Positions 16,919 through 25,774 of a stretch of 64,000 nt of DNA are shown here, piece after piece. The translations under genes were made by a program, and so were the position numbers. The notes below the pieces were generated by a model. That model saw only the letters and a program-made list of their open reading frames with translations. It had not been told where the DNA came from and did no database searches. Source of the DNA: Rhodopirellula sp. SM50 (GTDB lineage: Bacteria; Planctomycetota; Planctomycetia; Pirellulales; Pirellulaceae); the NCBI RefSeq assembly GCF_002289565.1, contig NZ_NTFY01000030.1:62001-126000 (forward strand), in the 5' to 3' direction. Position 1 is the first letter of the stretch, and the number at the start of each line of letters is the position of its first letter.

Positions 16919-17896
16919 TCAGACGCCGAGTGCTTTGCGCATCCGATCCAAGGCCGCCGGAATGTGTTCGTAGGGGTTTTCATCTTCGTATTCCAGGACC
17001 ACGAACCCCTGGTAGCCGCTGTCGCGAAGAATCCCGGCGATCCGATCCATGTCGGCCGGATACTCCGTGCCATCGGGTTTCTTCATGTTGACTTTGACTT
17101 GAACGTTGACGGCGAAGGGCACGCATTTTTCCAGATCGCCATACGGATCGTCGCTGTAGAAATTGCCGGTGTCCAAGTTGATGCCGACCCAGGGATGGTC
17201 GACGGCATGAACGATCGGCAACAGTTGGTCGGGCCGGAGATTACCGTGGTTTTCGATGCCCAAAAAGACGCCTCGCTCGCCCGCCCGCATCGCGCAGCGT
17301 TTCATCGCGGCAACCGCCTCGTTCATGCGTTCGGGATGATCATCCAGTTCCTTTCCTTTGCCGGCGAAGAACCGGATGTGCGGAGCCCCCATCACGGCGG
17401 CTTTGTCGATCCACTGGATCGCGGTTTCAATCTCCCGCTCCATTTTATCGCCGGCACCCTGGGTGAAGTTATTGCCGATCGCGGTGCCGGAAATGGTCAC
17501 GCCACGAAGGAACGCTTGGCGTTTGAGTTCCAGGAAGTAGGCGTCGTCGGCATCCGGCGGGAAAAAGTAACTCGTCAATTCAGCCGCTTCCAAGCCCTCC
17601 GCGACGCAGTAATCGAGGAACCCGACCATGTCGATCGCTTTGCCTCCGGAGGCCGGTTCTTTTCGTTTCCCTTTCATGAACGAAAAGTAGTTGCGTAGCG
17701 AATAGGCGGCCAACCCGACGCGAAAGCGTGGTCCACCGCTGCGGGCAAACGGCTCCGCCGCAGCGACGGTGGACGGGGCGACGCCATCGCCGGTCGCCGC
17801 ACAAGCGGCAACGCAAGTCGCACCGGCGACGGCGATGAATTGACGGCGACTGGGGGGAACGGCGGCGCGGTCGGATGGCGTGGGACGTGTCAGCAC
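16919..17896 (-). CDS. sugar phosphate isomerase/epimerase-like TIM-barrel protein, Tat-exported
   Basis: Xylose-isomerase-like TIM barrel (hydroxypyruvate isomerase/epimerase group). A twin-arginine leader SRRQFIAVAGATCVAACA implies export. The barrel carries family stretches: FRVGLAAYSLRNYF, GVFLGIENHGNLRP (metal-binding Glu), VGINLDTGNF and VQVKVNMKKPDG, closing with GFVVLEYEDENPYEH. The frame opens at TTG 17938. GTG 17896 is used here because AAGG lies upstream of it and the leader is then of normal length; the choice is uncertain. It stands alone between repeats, and the substrate is unknown. Confidence 0.85.
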   Translation of the reverse strand: MLTRPTPSDRAAVPPSRRQFIAVAGATCVAACAATGDGVAPSTVAAAEPFARSGGPRFRVGLAAYSLRNYFSFMKGKRKEPASGGKAIDMVGFLDYCVAEGLEAAELTSYFFPPDADDAYFLELKRQAFLRGVTISGTAIGNNFTQGAGDKMEREIETAIQWIDKAAVMGAPHIRFFAGKGKELDDHPERMNEAVAAMKRCAMRAGERGVFLGIENHGNLRPDQLLPIVHAVDHPWVGINLDTGNFYSDDPYGDLEKCVPFAVNVQVKVNMKKPDGTEYPADMDRIAGILRDSGYQGFVVLEYEDENPYEHIPAALDRMRKALGV

Positions 17897-17938
17897 CGGT
17901 GTGTACCTTGGGAAGTGGGGAGCGTGGAAAGGATGCAA

Positions 17939-18472
17939 CGTTTTGTCGACCGATTTTAGCGTCTCGCGGCGCGGTCCATCACGAAAAATCGACGCGTACT
18001 GTGTTGCCTGCGGCCAGGGCTAACGAACAACGGAAAGTGCTAGCGGAACGGCGCGAGCGGGCTGTCGATTTATTCGGGATCTGCTGAGTCAATGGTGAGC
18101 CGTCGGCCGTAAGGCCTCGGGCGGGCGTCGCAATGCCCGGCCGCTTACGCGTCGCGGCTCACAAAAACGACAACCCGCGAGCCGTCCAGTGGCAGATCGC
18201 AAACAGCTGCAAGACCGGACGGCTCGCGCCCTGCCGCTAACAAACAACGCCCCGGTTGGTGTCAAAGGCGGTGGCATGGGGCTTGCGCAAACGGTTAGGG
18301 ACGTCAATTGTATAAGTGGCGGATTTGATCGTAGCGGAAGGCGCTAAGACGTTCGCAGCGCCGGCCCTCTCTGGCGTTTGCTTGCTGCGCAAACGCCGTC
18401 TCTCCCAGGGGGAGAGAATCGAAATGGGTTGCAAAATCCTGCAGCAAAAGAATCGACGTTCCCTACCATGCC
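17939..18472. other. intergenic region with family A repeat
   Basis: This gap upstream of the TIM-barrel gene and downstream of hemC holds the long family A repeat at 18041-18240. At 18366-18420 is a short imperfect hairpin ending TCTCCCAGGGGGAGAG, which resembles sequence near 63110. No gene is evident. Confidence 0.5.
18041..18240. repeat. family A palindromic repeat, long form
   Basis: A 200-base element with outer arms TAGCGGAACGGCGCGAGC and GGCTCGCGCCCTGCCGCTAA. Its interior has GGGCTGTCGATTT and CCGCTTACGCGTCGCGGCTC, parallel to the 5863 copy. Like that copy it is about 2.5 times longer than the 78-base short forms. Confidence 0.8.
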
Positions 18473-19498
18473 TCACCGTCCGGCTTCGATCAGCGGTTTG
18501 GCTCCCTGGTCGATCAGCATCTCGGCGACGTGTCGCCCCAACGCGATGGCCGTGGTTTGCCAATCGTCCGATGCCAGGTCCAGCGTCGTGTCGGCTTCGG
18601 ATTCCAAGCAGACTTTGCCATCGAGCGACAACACGCGGGCGACCAAGTGCAGGACCGACACGGTTTGCCCGTCGGCCTCAACTTCGGAAACCGTTCCCAA
18701 GGCGGCGATCGGTGCTAAACAGCCGCCGTGAAGTTGCGACAACAACGTCCGTTCGGCCAGCGTGCAGGCGGCCGATCGGGGAACATTGATTTGTGAGACC
18801 ACCGCGACGGCATCGGTATCATCGCCACGCACTTCGATCGCCAAGGCGCCTTGGCCGGGAGCGGGCAGCATGCATTCCAGTGGCAGCTGGACGCGGGGCA
18901 GATCATGCATCTCCAGCCGCTCGATTCCCGCCGCGGCCAGCACGATCGCGTCGTACTCACCGTCCCGCATCTTTTGCAGCCGTGTCTGAACGTTACCGCG
19001 AATCGGTTGGACGTCCAGGTCGGGGCGGAGCTTCAGCAATTGTGCCGCGCGGCGGCGGCTGCCGGTGCCGATCCGGGCGGCGTGGGGCAACGCGTCCAGT
19101 TCCAACCCCCTCGGCGAGACCAGGCAATCGGCCATCGTTTCTCGCGCCGGCGAGGCGACCATTCGAAGGCTCGGGTGGGCTTCGGTCGGCAGATCCTTCA
19201 TCGAATGCACCGCCACATCCCCCTCATCGTCCAACAGCGCCTGCTGGATTCGTTTGGTGAATACGCCGACGGAGCGTTTGCCGTCGATCGGCCGCATGTC
19301 CACATCGCCGCTGCTGACCATCGGCACAATCCGCGGCGCAACGGTGTGCTTGGCCAACAGTTGGGCGACGTGCTGCGCCTGCCAAAGGGCCAGTGGGCTT
19401 TCTCGGGTCGCAATCCGAAGGACGCGGGGATCCGACTGACCCGCCGGCTGATCGGAGGGCTGGCGGTCGGATAGTGACGATTGATCCGGTGCTGGCAA
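18473..19498 (-). CDS. hemC: hydroxymethylbilane synthase (porphobilinogen deaminase)
   Basis: Polymerises four porphobilinogens into hydroxymethylbilane in tetrapyrrole synthesis, in the cytoplasm. Family motifs are present in order: IATRESPLALWQAQHV, DVAVHSMKDLPTE, IGTGSRRRAAQLL, IRGNVQTRLQKM and LPAPGQGALAIEVR. The dipyrromethane cofactor cysteine is in LHGGCLAPIAA. The open frame runs up to 19657 and would overlap the divergent kinase gene. TTG 19498 is taken as a plausible start because conserved sequence begins about 24 residues later, but no ribosome site decides it. No other hem genes are adjacent. Confidence 0.93.
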   Translation of the reverse strand: MPAPDQSSLSDRQPSDQPAGQSDPRVLRIATRESPLALWQAQHVAQLLAKHTVAPRIVPMVSSGDVDMRPIDGKRSVGVFTKRIQQALLDDEGDVAVHSMKDLPTEAHPSLRMVASPARETMADCLVSPRGLELDALPHAARIGTGSRRRAAQLLKLRPDLDVQPIRGNVQTRLQKMRDGEYDAIVLAAAGIERLEMHDLPRVQLPLECMLPAPGQGALAIEVRGDDTDAVAVVSQINVPRSAACTLAERTLLSQLHGGCLAPIAALGTVSEVEADGQTVSVLHLVARVLSLDGKVCLESEADTTLDLASDDWQTTAIALGRHVAEMLIDQGAKPLIEAGR

Positions 19499-19624
19499 GA
19501 TAATGGGCCGAGTTCGTGTGAAGGCTAACGGACGAGTCGGGCGACAACCTACCGACTTCGTTTTCCGGGTCTTAGAGTAACGTGCCAGATCCGAGTCCGA
19601 CAACTCCACCGGGATTGCGATATA

Positions 19625-22444
19625 TTGGGTGGGGGTGATCGGGTGGCCGGATCTCACTCGACCTTCACCTCGCCCCCCCTCCCCACCGCGACGTCCATCA
19701 CTTTGTCCCGATCCCTCTCCGATAGCGATGATTTGACGCCCGATTCGCTCTCCAGCGAGTTCGAAGGTCGCGTCGTCGATTCGGCAGACCTAGGAAGTGT
19801 GCCGACGTATAGCGAAGCGGTCGGCGCCGATCCCGCGACCTGCGAGATCGGCGACCTTTCCGAACCGGAAATCGAACTCAGCGTGGCCTCCGATCAGGCG
19901 ATCGAAGCGGCCAAAGCGACCGCCGTCAGCATCCCGGGAAAACGCTCGGCGGACTCCAAAGGCAAGGTCCCCAAGCAGATCGGCGAGTATCGCATCACGG
20001 GCCTGATCGGTTCGGGCGGCATGGGGCAGGTGTTTTCGGCCGAACATGTGCGGATGCAACGCAAGGTCGCGCTGAAAGTGTTGCGGAGCGATCGAATCTC
20101 TGACGAAGCGTCGGTGGAGCGTTTTTATGACGAAGTCCGCGCCGCCTCTCGCGTCATGCACCCGAATATTGTCACCGCCTTTGATGCCGGCGAATTTGGC
20201 GGGATCCATTATTTGGTGATGGAATACGTCGACGGATTGACGTTGACGAAACTGGTTTCCAAAAACGGTCCCCTGTCACCGGGAATGGCTGCCGCGATCG
20301 TGCGCCAAGCCGCCTTGGGATTGTTGCACGCCCATCGCGCCGGCATCGTGCATCGCGACGTCAAACCCGGCAACCTGATCCGCGCCGTCGACGGAACGAT
20401 CAAGGTGTTGGATCTGGGGCTAGCCCAAATCAGCAACGTGCTGTGGTCCGAAGACGGCCGTGAATTGGGCCGTGTGCAGGACCCCGATTCCCATCACAAA
20501 CGCAAGGGACGCCTGATCGGGACGTTGGCCTACATGTCCCCCGAACAGCTCGAATCGCCCGACGAAGCGGATCCCCGAAGCGACATTTATTCTCTCGGGG
20601 CGGTGCTGTTCTTTCTGCTGACCGCCAGACCGCCGTTTCAGGGGGAATACCTGGACCAGGTCTATGGCCATCGTCACGGCGAGATCCCCGATCTGATGCA
20701 ACTGCGCAGTGACGTCGACCTGGGGCTGTCCAACCTGCTGCGTCGGATGATGGCCAAACGGCTCAGCGAACGCTACGCGTCCTTGGACGAGGTCGTGGAA
20801 GACCTGGGCGCCTATGCCGAGGAGTCGCACAGTCCTGCCTGGTTGGCGGAGTTCGTCAATCGACAATCCAGCGTCAACGATTCCACGATGTCCGGCGGCT
20901 CCACCGCGATCGCCAATCAACCCGTGTTCGGAATCGACATGGGGATGTCTTACGCCGCGGCGGCGGAATCTGTGCAAGGGGTCGGCATCCACAACCTAGT
21001 CGCCGGCGGCGATGACCAGCCGTTGTTCCGGATGGTGATCGCCAACGACCAGGGGCGACTGCTGTTTGACATGGACGCCAACCAGATGCGTCGGGTCGCG
21101 CCGAAGCATGTCGTGCACTGCCTGCCGATGTACATCGGCAAAGACATGGTCCGCCGCGAGATTGCCGGAAACCATTGTCCGCCGGAAGTTCTGCTGGCGC
21201 TGGCGATCCGACGAATCGTCTCCAACGCCTGGCCGGGACGCGCCATGCCCAAGTTGACTTCGATGGTGGTGCCGGCGTGTTACGACCAATTTCATCGACG
21301 CAGCATCAAGCAAGCCTGTCGCATCGCGGGGCTCGAATCCGTTCGTCTGGTCGACCGAAACGTCGCAGCGATCCAGTCGCTGCTGTTGGACATCGATGGC
21401 GTGGTGTCCGGCCAGAATAAACCGATCGACATCAATTCGGCCGAAACGATGCTGTTCATCGGTTTGTCGGGACAAGCCACCGAGGTCGCTCTGGTGCAGC
21501 GCGACGGCATGCAGCTGAAACAACTGGCCACCGCAGGCCATTGGCATACCAGCATGCTGAGCTGGCAACACCGCTTGGTCACGCTCGCCGCCGACGGGTT
21601 TCGGCAACGTCATGGTTTCGATCCGACCGAGCACACGATCCAAGCGTCGCGGTTGCAGATGGCGTGCGAGCATGCGATGAATTCGTTGCTGATGCTGTCG
21701 GAGGTGACGATCAGCATCGAAAAAGACGATCGCCCCTATTCGATCACCGTGGCGCGAAACACGTGGCTGGAACGCTGTGCCGATCTGATTCACGGAATCC
21801 GCCGCGACATGCATGCGGTCTGCCAGCAAGCGGGCGTGCATCCCAAGAAGATTGATTCGGCGGTGATCCACGGGCCGCTGCTGCGGATCGATGCCTTGCA
21901 GACCCGATTGTTCAAAAAACTATCGCCCGACTTGGATGTCCGTGTCGTCGATCACAGTGACATCGCGCGCGGCGCGGCCGCCTGCTTGGCCGCCGAATTG
22001 CCCCAACGCAGTGACATGCTGTTGCCGCCGCGATGCGTTTCCAGCCAGACGATCGGAATCGTGATCGAAGACAGTCGCGGACGGCGGCGGATTTTGCCGA
22101 TCATCCCCCGCGGTGAAAAACTGCCGGCACGCACCAACCGAAAACTGACGATCGCCAAAAATCGATTTTCCATGACCCTGTCGGTCGTCGAATCCTCCGG
22201 CGTGCACGGCGACAAATGGCACTCGCTGGGACGCTTCGAATTCCAGGTCGACAAGGATTCCAACAATCAACTCAAACGAACACGCTCCATCGGTTTCGAA
22301 TTGAACGTCGATGGACTGTTGACCGTTCGAGCCCAAACGCCGGGGACGCCTGAAAGCAAGCGTCTGGCCGTCATTCCCGAACCGCTGTTGGACCCCAAGG
22401 ACGAACCCGACTGGGCCCGCTGGGTGGCCGGTTTGGATCTGTGA
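19625..22444 (+). CDS. Ser/Thr protein kinase fused to Hsp70-like module
   Basis: A 939-residue fusion. Residues ~1-115 are low-complexity. A Hanks-type kinase follows: glycine loop LIGSGGMGQVF, VALKVL lysine, HRDVKPGN at 243-250, and a DLG at 263-265 in place of DFG. From F435 the protein changes to an Hsp70/actin-like ATPase. FGIDMGMSYAAAA matches phosphate loop 1. VVPACYDQFHRRSIKQACR plus IAGLESVRLVDRNVAAIQ match the Hsp70 subdomain. ETMLFIGLSGQATEVALVQ corresponds to phosphate loop 2, and AVIHGPLLRIDALQ to the adenosine motif. TIGIVIEDSRGRRRILPIIP onward resembles the substrate-binding beta domain. The start is TTG 19625 or GTG 19643. No membrane segment, so cytoplasmic. Confidence 0.88.
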   Translation: MGGGDRVAGSHSTFTSPPLPTATSITLSRSLSDSDDLTPDSLSSEFEGRVVDSADLGSVPTYSEAVGADPATCEIGDLSEPEIELSVASDQAIEAAKATAVSIPGKRSADSKGKVPKQIGEYRITGLIGSGGMGQVFSAEHVRMQRKVALKVLRSDRISDEASVERFYDEVRAASRVMHPNIVTAFDAGEFGGIHYLVMEYVDGLTLTKLVSKNGPLSPGMAAAIVRQAALGLLHAHRAGIVHRDVKPGNLIRAVDGTIKVLDLGLAQISNVLWSEDGRELGRVQDPDSHHKRKGRLIGTLAYMSPEQLESPDEADPRSDIYSLGAVLFFLLTARPPFQGEYLDQVYGHRHGEIPDLMQLRSDVDLGLSNLLRRMMAKRLSERYASLDEVVEDLGAYAEESHSPAWLAEFVNRQSSVNDSTMSGGSTAIANQPVFGIDMGMSYAAAAESVQGVGIHNLVAGGDDQPLFRMVIANDQGRLLFDMDANQMRRVAPKHVVHCLPMYIGKDMVRREIAGNHCPPEVLLALAIRRIVSNAWPGRAMPKLTSMVVPACYDQFHRRSIKQACRIAGLESVRLVDRNVAAIQSLLLDIDGVVSGQNKPIDINSAETMLFIGLSGQATEVALVQRDGMQLKQLATAGHWHTSMLSWQHRLVTLAADGFRQRHGFDPTEHTIQASRLQMACEHAMNSLLMLSEVTISIEKDDRPYSITVARNTWLERCADLIHGIRRDMHAVCQQAGVHPKKIDSAVIHGPLLRIDALQTRLFKKLSPDLDVRVVDHSDIARGAAACLAAELPQRSDMLLPPRCVSSQTIGIVIEDSRGRRRILPIIPRGEKLPARTNRKLTIAKNRFSMTLSVVESSGVHGDKWHSLGRFEFQVDKDSNNQLKRTRSIGFELNVDGLLTVRAQTPGTPESKRLAVIPEPLLDPKDEPDWARWVAGLDL

Positions 22445-23473
22445 TCAACCGCTGACGGAAATCACCGCCTTGATGACCCCGGTTTCCGGTTTGGTGTACG
22501 ATTCGAAATCCGACAAGACTCGATCCATGTCGGTTCGGTGGGTGATCCAAGCATCGGTGTTGATCATCCCCATTTCGATCAATTGAATGATCCGGGTGAA
22601 ATCGCCGGGCAACGCGTTGCGAGACGCCAGGATCGAAGCTTCCGGCTTGTGCATGGTCGGGTGCCGGAATGTGATTTCGTCGGTCGTGATGCCGACATAA
22701 ACCAACGATCCGGTGCTGGCCAGATAGTTCAGCGCGCCGCTCATCGAATGACGGTTTCCCGTCGCGTCGACGATCGATTGATACAGATCGCCGCCGGTCA
22801 GCTCGCGCATCCGCTCCACTTCGCTGCCATCGCCTTTGAACTGGATCGTGTTCTCGATCCCGTAATTGCGTCGGACGAACTCCAAGCGATCGGGATTCAT
22901 GTCCATCACGCTGATTTTTGCGCCGGTGAATTTCGCAAACTCCAGCGTCGCCAACCCGATCGGCCCCATCCCGATAATCATCGCATGATCGGCCGGTTGT
23001 GGATTGGCGCGGTCATTGGCGTGACAACCGATCGCCAGTGTTTCCACGAGCGCGAGTTGGTCGAAGGAGAGTTTCTTGGACGGGTGCAGCTTGTCGGCGC
23101 GAACCAGAAAGGACTCGCACAGCCCGCCGTCCATCATCACTCCGATGACTTTCAGGTTTTGGCAACAGTTGGTTGCACCGCGACGACAGGGATAGCACGT
23201 CCCACAATTCATGTAGGGTTCCACACTGCAACGGTCGCCGGCGGCAACGTTCGTCACGCCGTCACCGACCGAAACGACTTCCACGCCCAACTCGTGACCG
23301 GGGATGCGGGGAAAATCGAAAAACGGAAACTTGCCCAAATAGCAACTGATGTCGGTTCCACAGACGCCCATCCGATGCGTTCGCACCAGGGCTTGTCCGG
23401 GGCCGGGCGCCGCAGGCGGATCGATCTCGATCGGCTTTAACGTCTTGACTTCACTGATTTGTATCGCGCGCAT
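22445..23473 (-). CDS. zinc-dependent medium-chain alcohol/polyol dehydrogenase
   Basis: Medium-chain dehydrogenase, 342 residues, full length. The catalytic zinc site is GVCGTDISCY with GHELGVEV, and the structural zinc cysteines lie in NCGTCYPCRRGATNCC. The NAD site is GMGPIGLATLEFAK followed by the acidic D of MDMNPDR. Such enzymes oxidise sugars or sugar acids (sorbitol, threonine, L-galactonate and similar). It follows the fuconolactonase-like gene by nine bases on the same strand, so the pair probably works in one pathway, plausibly L-fucose or L-rhamnose breakdown. The exact substrate is not assigned. Confidence 0.9.
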   Translation of the reverse strand: MRAIQISEVKTLKPIEIDPPAAPGPGQALVRTHRMGVCGTDISCYLGKFPFFDFPRIPGHELGVEVVSVGDGVTNVAAGDRCSVEPYMNCGTCYPCRRGATNCCQNLKVIGVMMDGGLCESFLVRADKLHPSKKLSFDQLALVETLAIGCHANDRANPQPADHAMIIGMGPIGLATLEFAKFTGAKISVMDMNPDRLEFVRRNYGIENTIQFKGDGSEVERMRELTGGDLYQSIVDATGNRHSMSGALNYLASTGSLVYVGITTDEITFRHPTMHKPEASILASRNALPGDFTRIIQLIEMGMINTDAWITHRTDMDRVLSDFESYTKPETGVIKAVISVSG

Positions 23474-23482
23474 GTTCCAAAG

Positions 23483-24316
23483 TTACTCCAAGTGATAAAT
23501 GCGTTTGGCGGTGTCGCCAAAAAACTGTTTTTGTTCGTCACGGGACAATTCGCCGGCCAACGACTGGACCGCCTCCAGCCACCGTTCGTAGGTCGATTTC
23601 AACAGACACACGGGCCAATCGCTTCCGTACATCAATCGATCGGGGCCAAACGCCTCGAGCACGGTTTCCCAATACGGCCGAATGGTTTCAATGTCCCAGC
23701 AGGTGTCCCGGATTTCCGTGACCACGCCGGAAAACTTGCATGAAAGATTTGGCAAGGCAGCGATCTCGCGGATTTGTGACGCCCACTGACGATCGAGCTC
23801 GCCGTCCTTGATCGTCGGTTTGGCGATGTGATCGAGCACCATCGGGATGTCGGCGTGCGACCGGACGAACTCGATGGAACTATCCAATTGCCGTGCGAAG
23901 ATCAAGACATCGTAGACCAAGTCTCGGCCGGCCAGTTGGCGAATGCCGGAATTGAATGCCGCGCCCAGAATGAATCGATCGTCCGGTTCATCTTGAACGA
24001 CGTGACGCAACCCCTTCAAGTTCTCGTTGCCGGCGAATCGATCCAGTTGCTCGGTGACTTCATCGGATGCAAAATCGACCCAGCCGACCACGCCTTTGAT
24101 CAGCGGCTGAGACTGGGCAAGCGCAAGCAGCGTCTCGGTTTCTTCCAACGATTGCCTGGCCTGAACGGTGACGAAGCCATCGACGCCGTGTTCGTCAGAC
24201 AGGCTGTTTAAGTCGTCGGACCAAAAATCCTTCCGCAGCACCGACATCCTGTCACTGATCCACGGATACTGCTCGGCGGAGTATTTCCAAAGGTGATGGT
24301 GGGAGTCGATCAACAT
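23483..24316 (-). CDS. amidohydrolase family lactonase (L-fuconolactonase-like)
   Basis: TIM-barrel hydrolase of the COG3618 type. The metal/active-site motif HHHLW opens the protein (MLIDSHHHLWKYS). GVVGWVDFAS, GLRHVVQDEPDDRFI and MVLDHIAKP follow, and YGSDWPV carries the catalytic aspartate. This order is typical of L-fuconolactonase and L-rhamnono-lactonase. ATG 24316 is chosen over ATG 24379 because the barrel begins at once; neither has a good ribosome site. It is the first gene of a two-gene unit with the zinc dehydrogenase. With sulfatases nearby it fits use of fucose-containing sulfated algal polysaccharides. Confidence 0.87.
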   Translation of the reverse strand: MLIDSHHHLWKYSAEQYPWISDRMSVLRKDFWSDDLNSLSDEHGVDGFVTVQARQSLEETETLLALAQSQPLIKGVVGWVDFASDEVTEQLDRFAGNENLKGLRHVVQDEPDDRFILGAAFNSGIRQLAGRDLVYDVLIFARQLDSSIEFVRSHADIPMVLDHIAKPTIKDGELDRQWASQIREIAALPNLSCKFSGVVTEIRDTCWDIETIRPYWETVLEAFGPDRLMYGSDWPVCLLKSTYERWLEAVQSLAGELSRDEQKQFFGDTAKRIYHLE

Positions 24317-24662
24317 GTCGGGAAAACAACCGTGCGGGTAGTCTGTTTCGGTTCGAGGGACCGACAAAGTAAACGGCATTGGTTGACCGACGACAAGCCA
24401 CCTTCACGCCGCTCGGTGTTCCCAGCCGCGTTTTGTGAACAATCGGAAGGACCGGAACAATCGCCAACGTTGGCAAACCCGTGCCCGATTCACTGCAATT
24501 GCAGTTTCGCCGACCCGGGATCCGATGCAGTCCTTACGGCATCCGCGAATGTCGATTGCCAGCTGCTCACGTTCCTCTCTCCGGCGATCGCCCACCCGCG
24601 GCGACCACCGGCGCTCGTCCGCGGTGGCGAAATCGCACCGATTCAACCTACCCAAAATTCTC

Positions 24663-25568
24663 ATGTCTGAATTCGTCGCCCCATCAGTTGATCCGGATCT
24701 CGCTGACGTCAAGAAAACTCGCAAAACGAGCCGGAGGACCGATGCGGCGCAGTCACCGCTGGAGACCTACCTGCGTGAGATCAACGAGACGGCATTGCTG
24801 ACGGCCAAAGAAGAACTGGAACTGGCCGCCCTGATCGAACAGGGCGATGTCGAAGCTCGCGATCGAATGGTCCGTGCGAATTTGCGTCTGGTCGTCAACA
24901 TCTCCCGCGGCTATACCGGCAAAGGCCTCAGCCTGCAGGACCTGATCGAAGAAGGAAACCTGGGTCTGTTGCGAGCCGTTGAGGGGTTTGACCCCACCGT
25001 CGGAACCCGCTTCAGCACTTACGCCAGTTACTGGATCAAACAATCGATCAAACGGGCGTTGATCAACAGCGCCAAAACGATTCGGATCCCGGCCTACATG
25101 GTCGAATTGCTCAGCAAGTGGCGTCGTGCGACGGCCCGGTTGAGCGAAGAACTCGGCCGCACCCCGACCAACGAAGAGGTCGCTCGGGTGTTGGGACTGC
25201 CGAAGAAGAAACTGCCGATCATCCGCAAAGCGATCCGCATCAGCAACAGCACGCCGCAAAGCGACCAGAGCGAATCGGGGTGGTCACTCGGCGAGATGGT
25301 CATGGACGAGCGTCTGAAAGCTCCCGACGAGATGATGCTCGATCACGACATCTTGCGTCACGCCATGGAACTGCTCGGCGATCTGGAAGAGCGCGAAGCG
25401 ATGGTCTTGAAACTCCGTTTCGGACTCGACGGAACGGAACCGAAAACGCTCAAAGAAATCGGCGCCGAACTCGGCCTGACCCGTGAACGCGTCCGACAGA
25501 TCGAAACCGAAGCCCTGCGTCGGCTCGCCGACGGACTGACCGATCCCCGCGAACGGTTCGGGATCTAA
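24663..25568 (+). CDS. RNA polymerase sigma-70 family factor (RpoD/RpoS-like)
   Basis: A sigma factor of about 301 residues with regions 1.2 to 4 and no long region 1.1, so a group 2-type factor rather than the main housekeeping one. Region 1.2 is SPLETYLREINETALLTAKEE. Region 2 includes NLRLVVNISRGYTGKGLSLQ and RFSTYASYWIKQSIKRAL, which melts and reads the -10. Region 4 is LKEIGAELGLTRERVRQIE, the -35 helix-turn-helix. The frame opens at 24435, but ATG 24663 (MSEFVAPSVDPD) is where plausible protein begins. It is divergent from the lactonase gene. Confidence 0.92.
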   Translation: MSEFVAPSVDPDLADVKKTRKTSRRTDAAQSPLETYLREINETALLTAKEELELAALIEQGDVEARDRMVRANLRLVVNISRGYTGKGLSLQDLIEEGNLGLLRAVEGFDPTVGTRFSTYASYWIKQSIKRALINSAKTIRIPAYMVELLSKWRRATARLSEELGRTPTNEEVARVLGLPKKKLPIIRKAIRISNSTPQSDQSESGWSLGEMVMDERLKAPDEMMLDHDILRHAMELLGDLEEREAMVLKLRFGLDGTEPKTLKEIGAELGLTRERVRQIETEALRRLADGLTDPRERFGI

Positions 25569-25576
25569 ACATCTTA

Positions 25577-25660
25577 GCGGGACGCGTCAGCGAGCGGCGT
25601 GCGTTCGCCCCGCGATCAACGCCCGCCACTGGCTGACGCCACGTGCTATCTGGTTGGGCA
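25577..25660. repeat. family E repeat, degenerate copy
   Basis: AGCGGGACGCGTCAGCGAGCGG is followed about 40 bases later by a decayed complement (CACTGGCTGACGCCACGTGCT). It is related to the intact palindrome at 37842-37914. Confidence 0.5.
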
Positions 25661-25669
25661 CTCAAGGTG

Positions 25670-25747
25670 TTAGCGGAACGGCGCGAGCCGTCCGGTGTCA
25701 GCTCAAAAACACCTTGCAAGACCGGAGGGCTCGCGCCCTGCCGCTAA
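25670..25747. repeat. family A palindromic repeat, short form
   Basis: A 78-base hairpin from TTAGCGGAACGGCGCGAGCC to TCGCGCCCTGCCGCTAA, with the inner pair TCCGGTGT/ACCGGA and a small loop. It lies between convergent genes (sigma factor and beta-propeller), where it could serve as a bidirectional transcription stop. Confidence 0.85.
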
Positions 25748-25774
25748 CAAAAAGTCTAGTCACCCGATGCTCCG

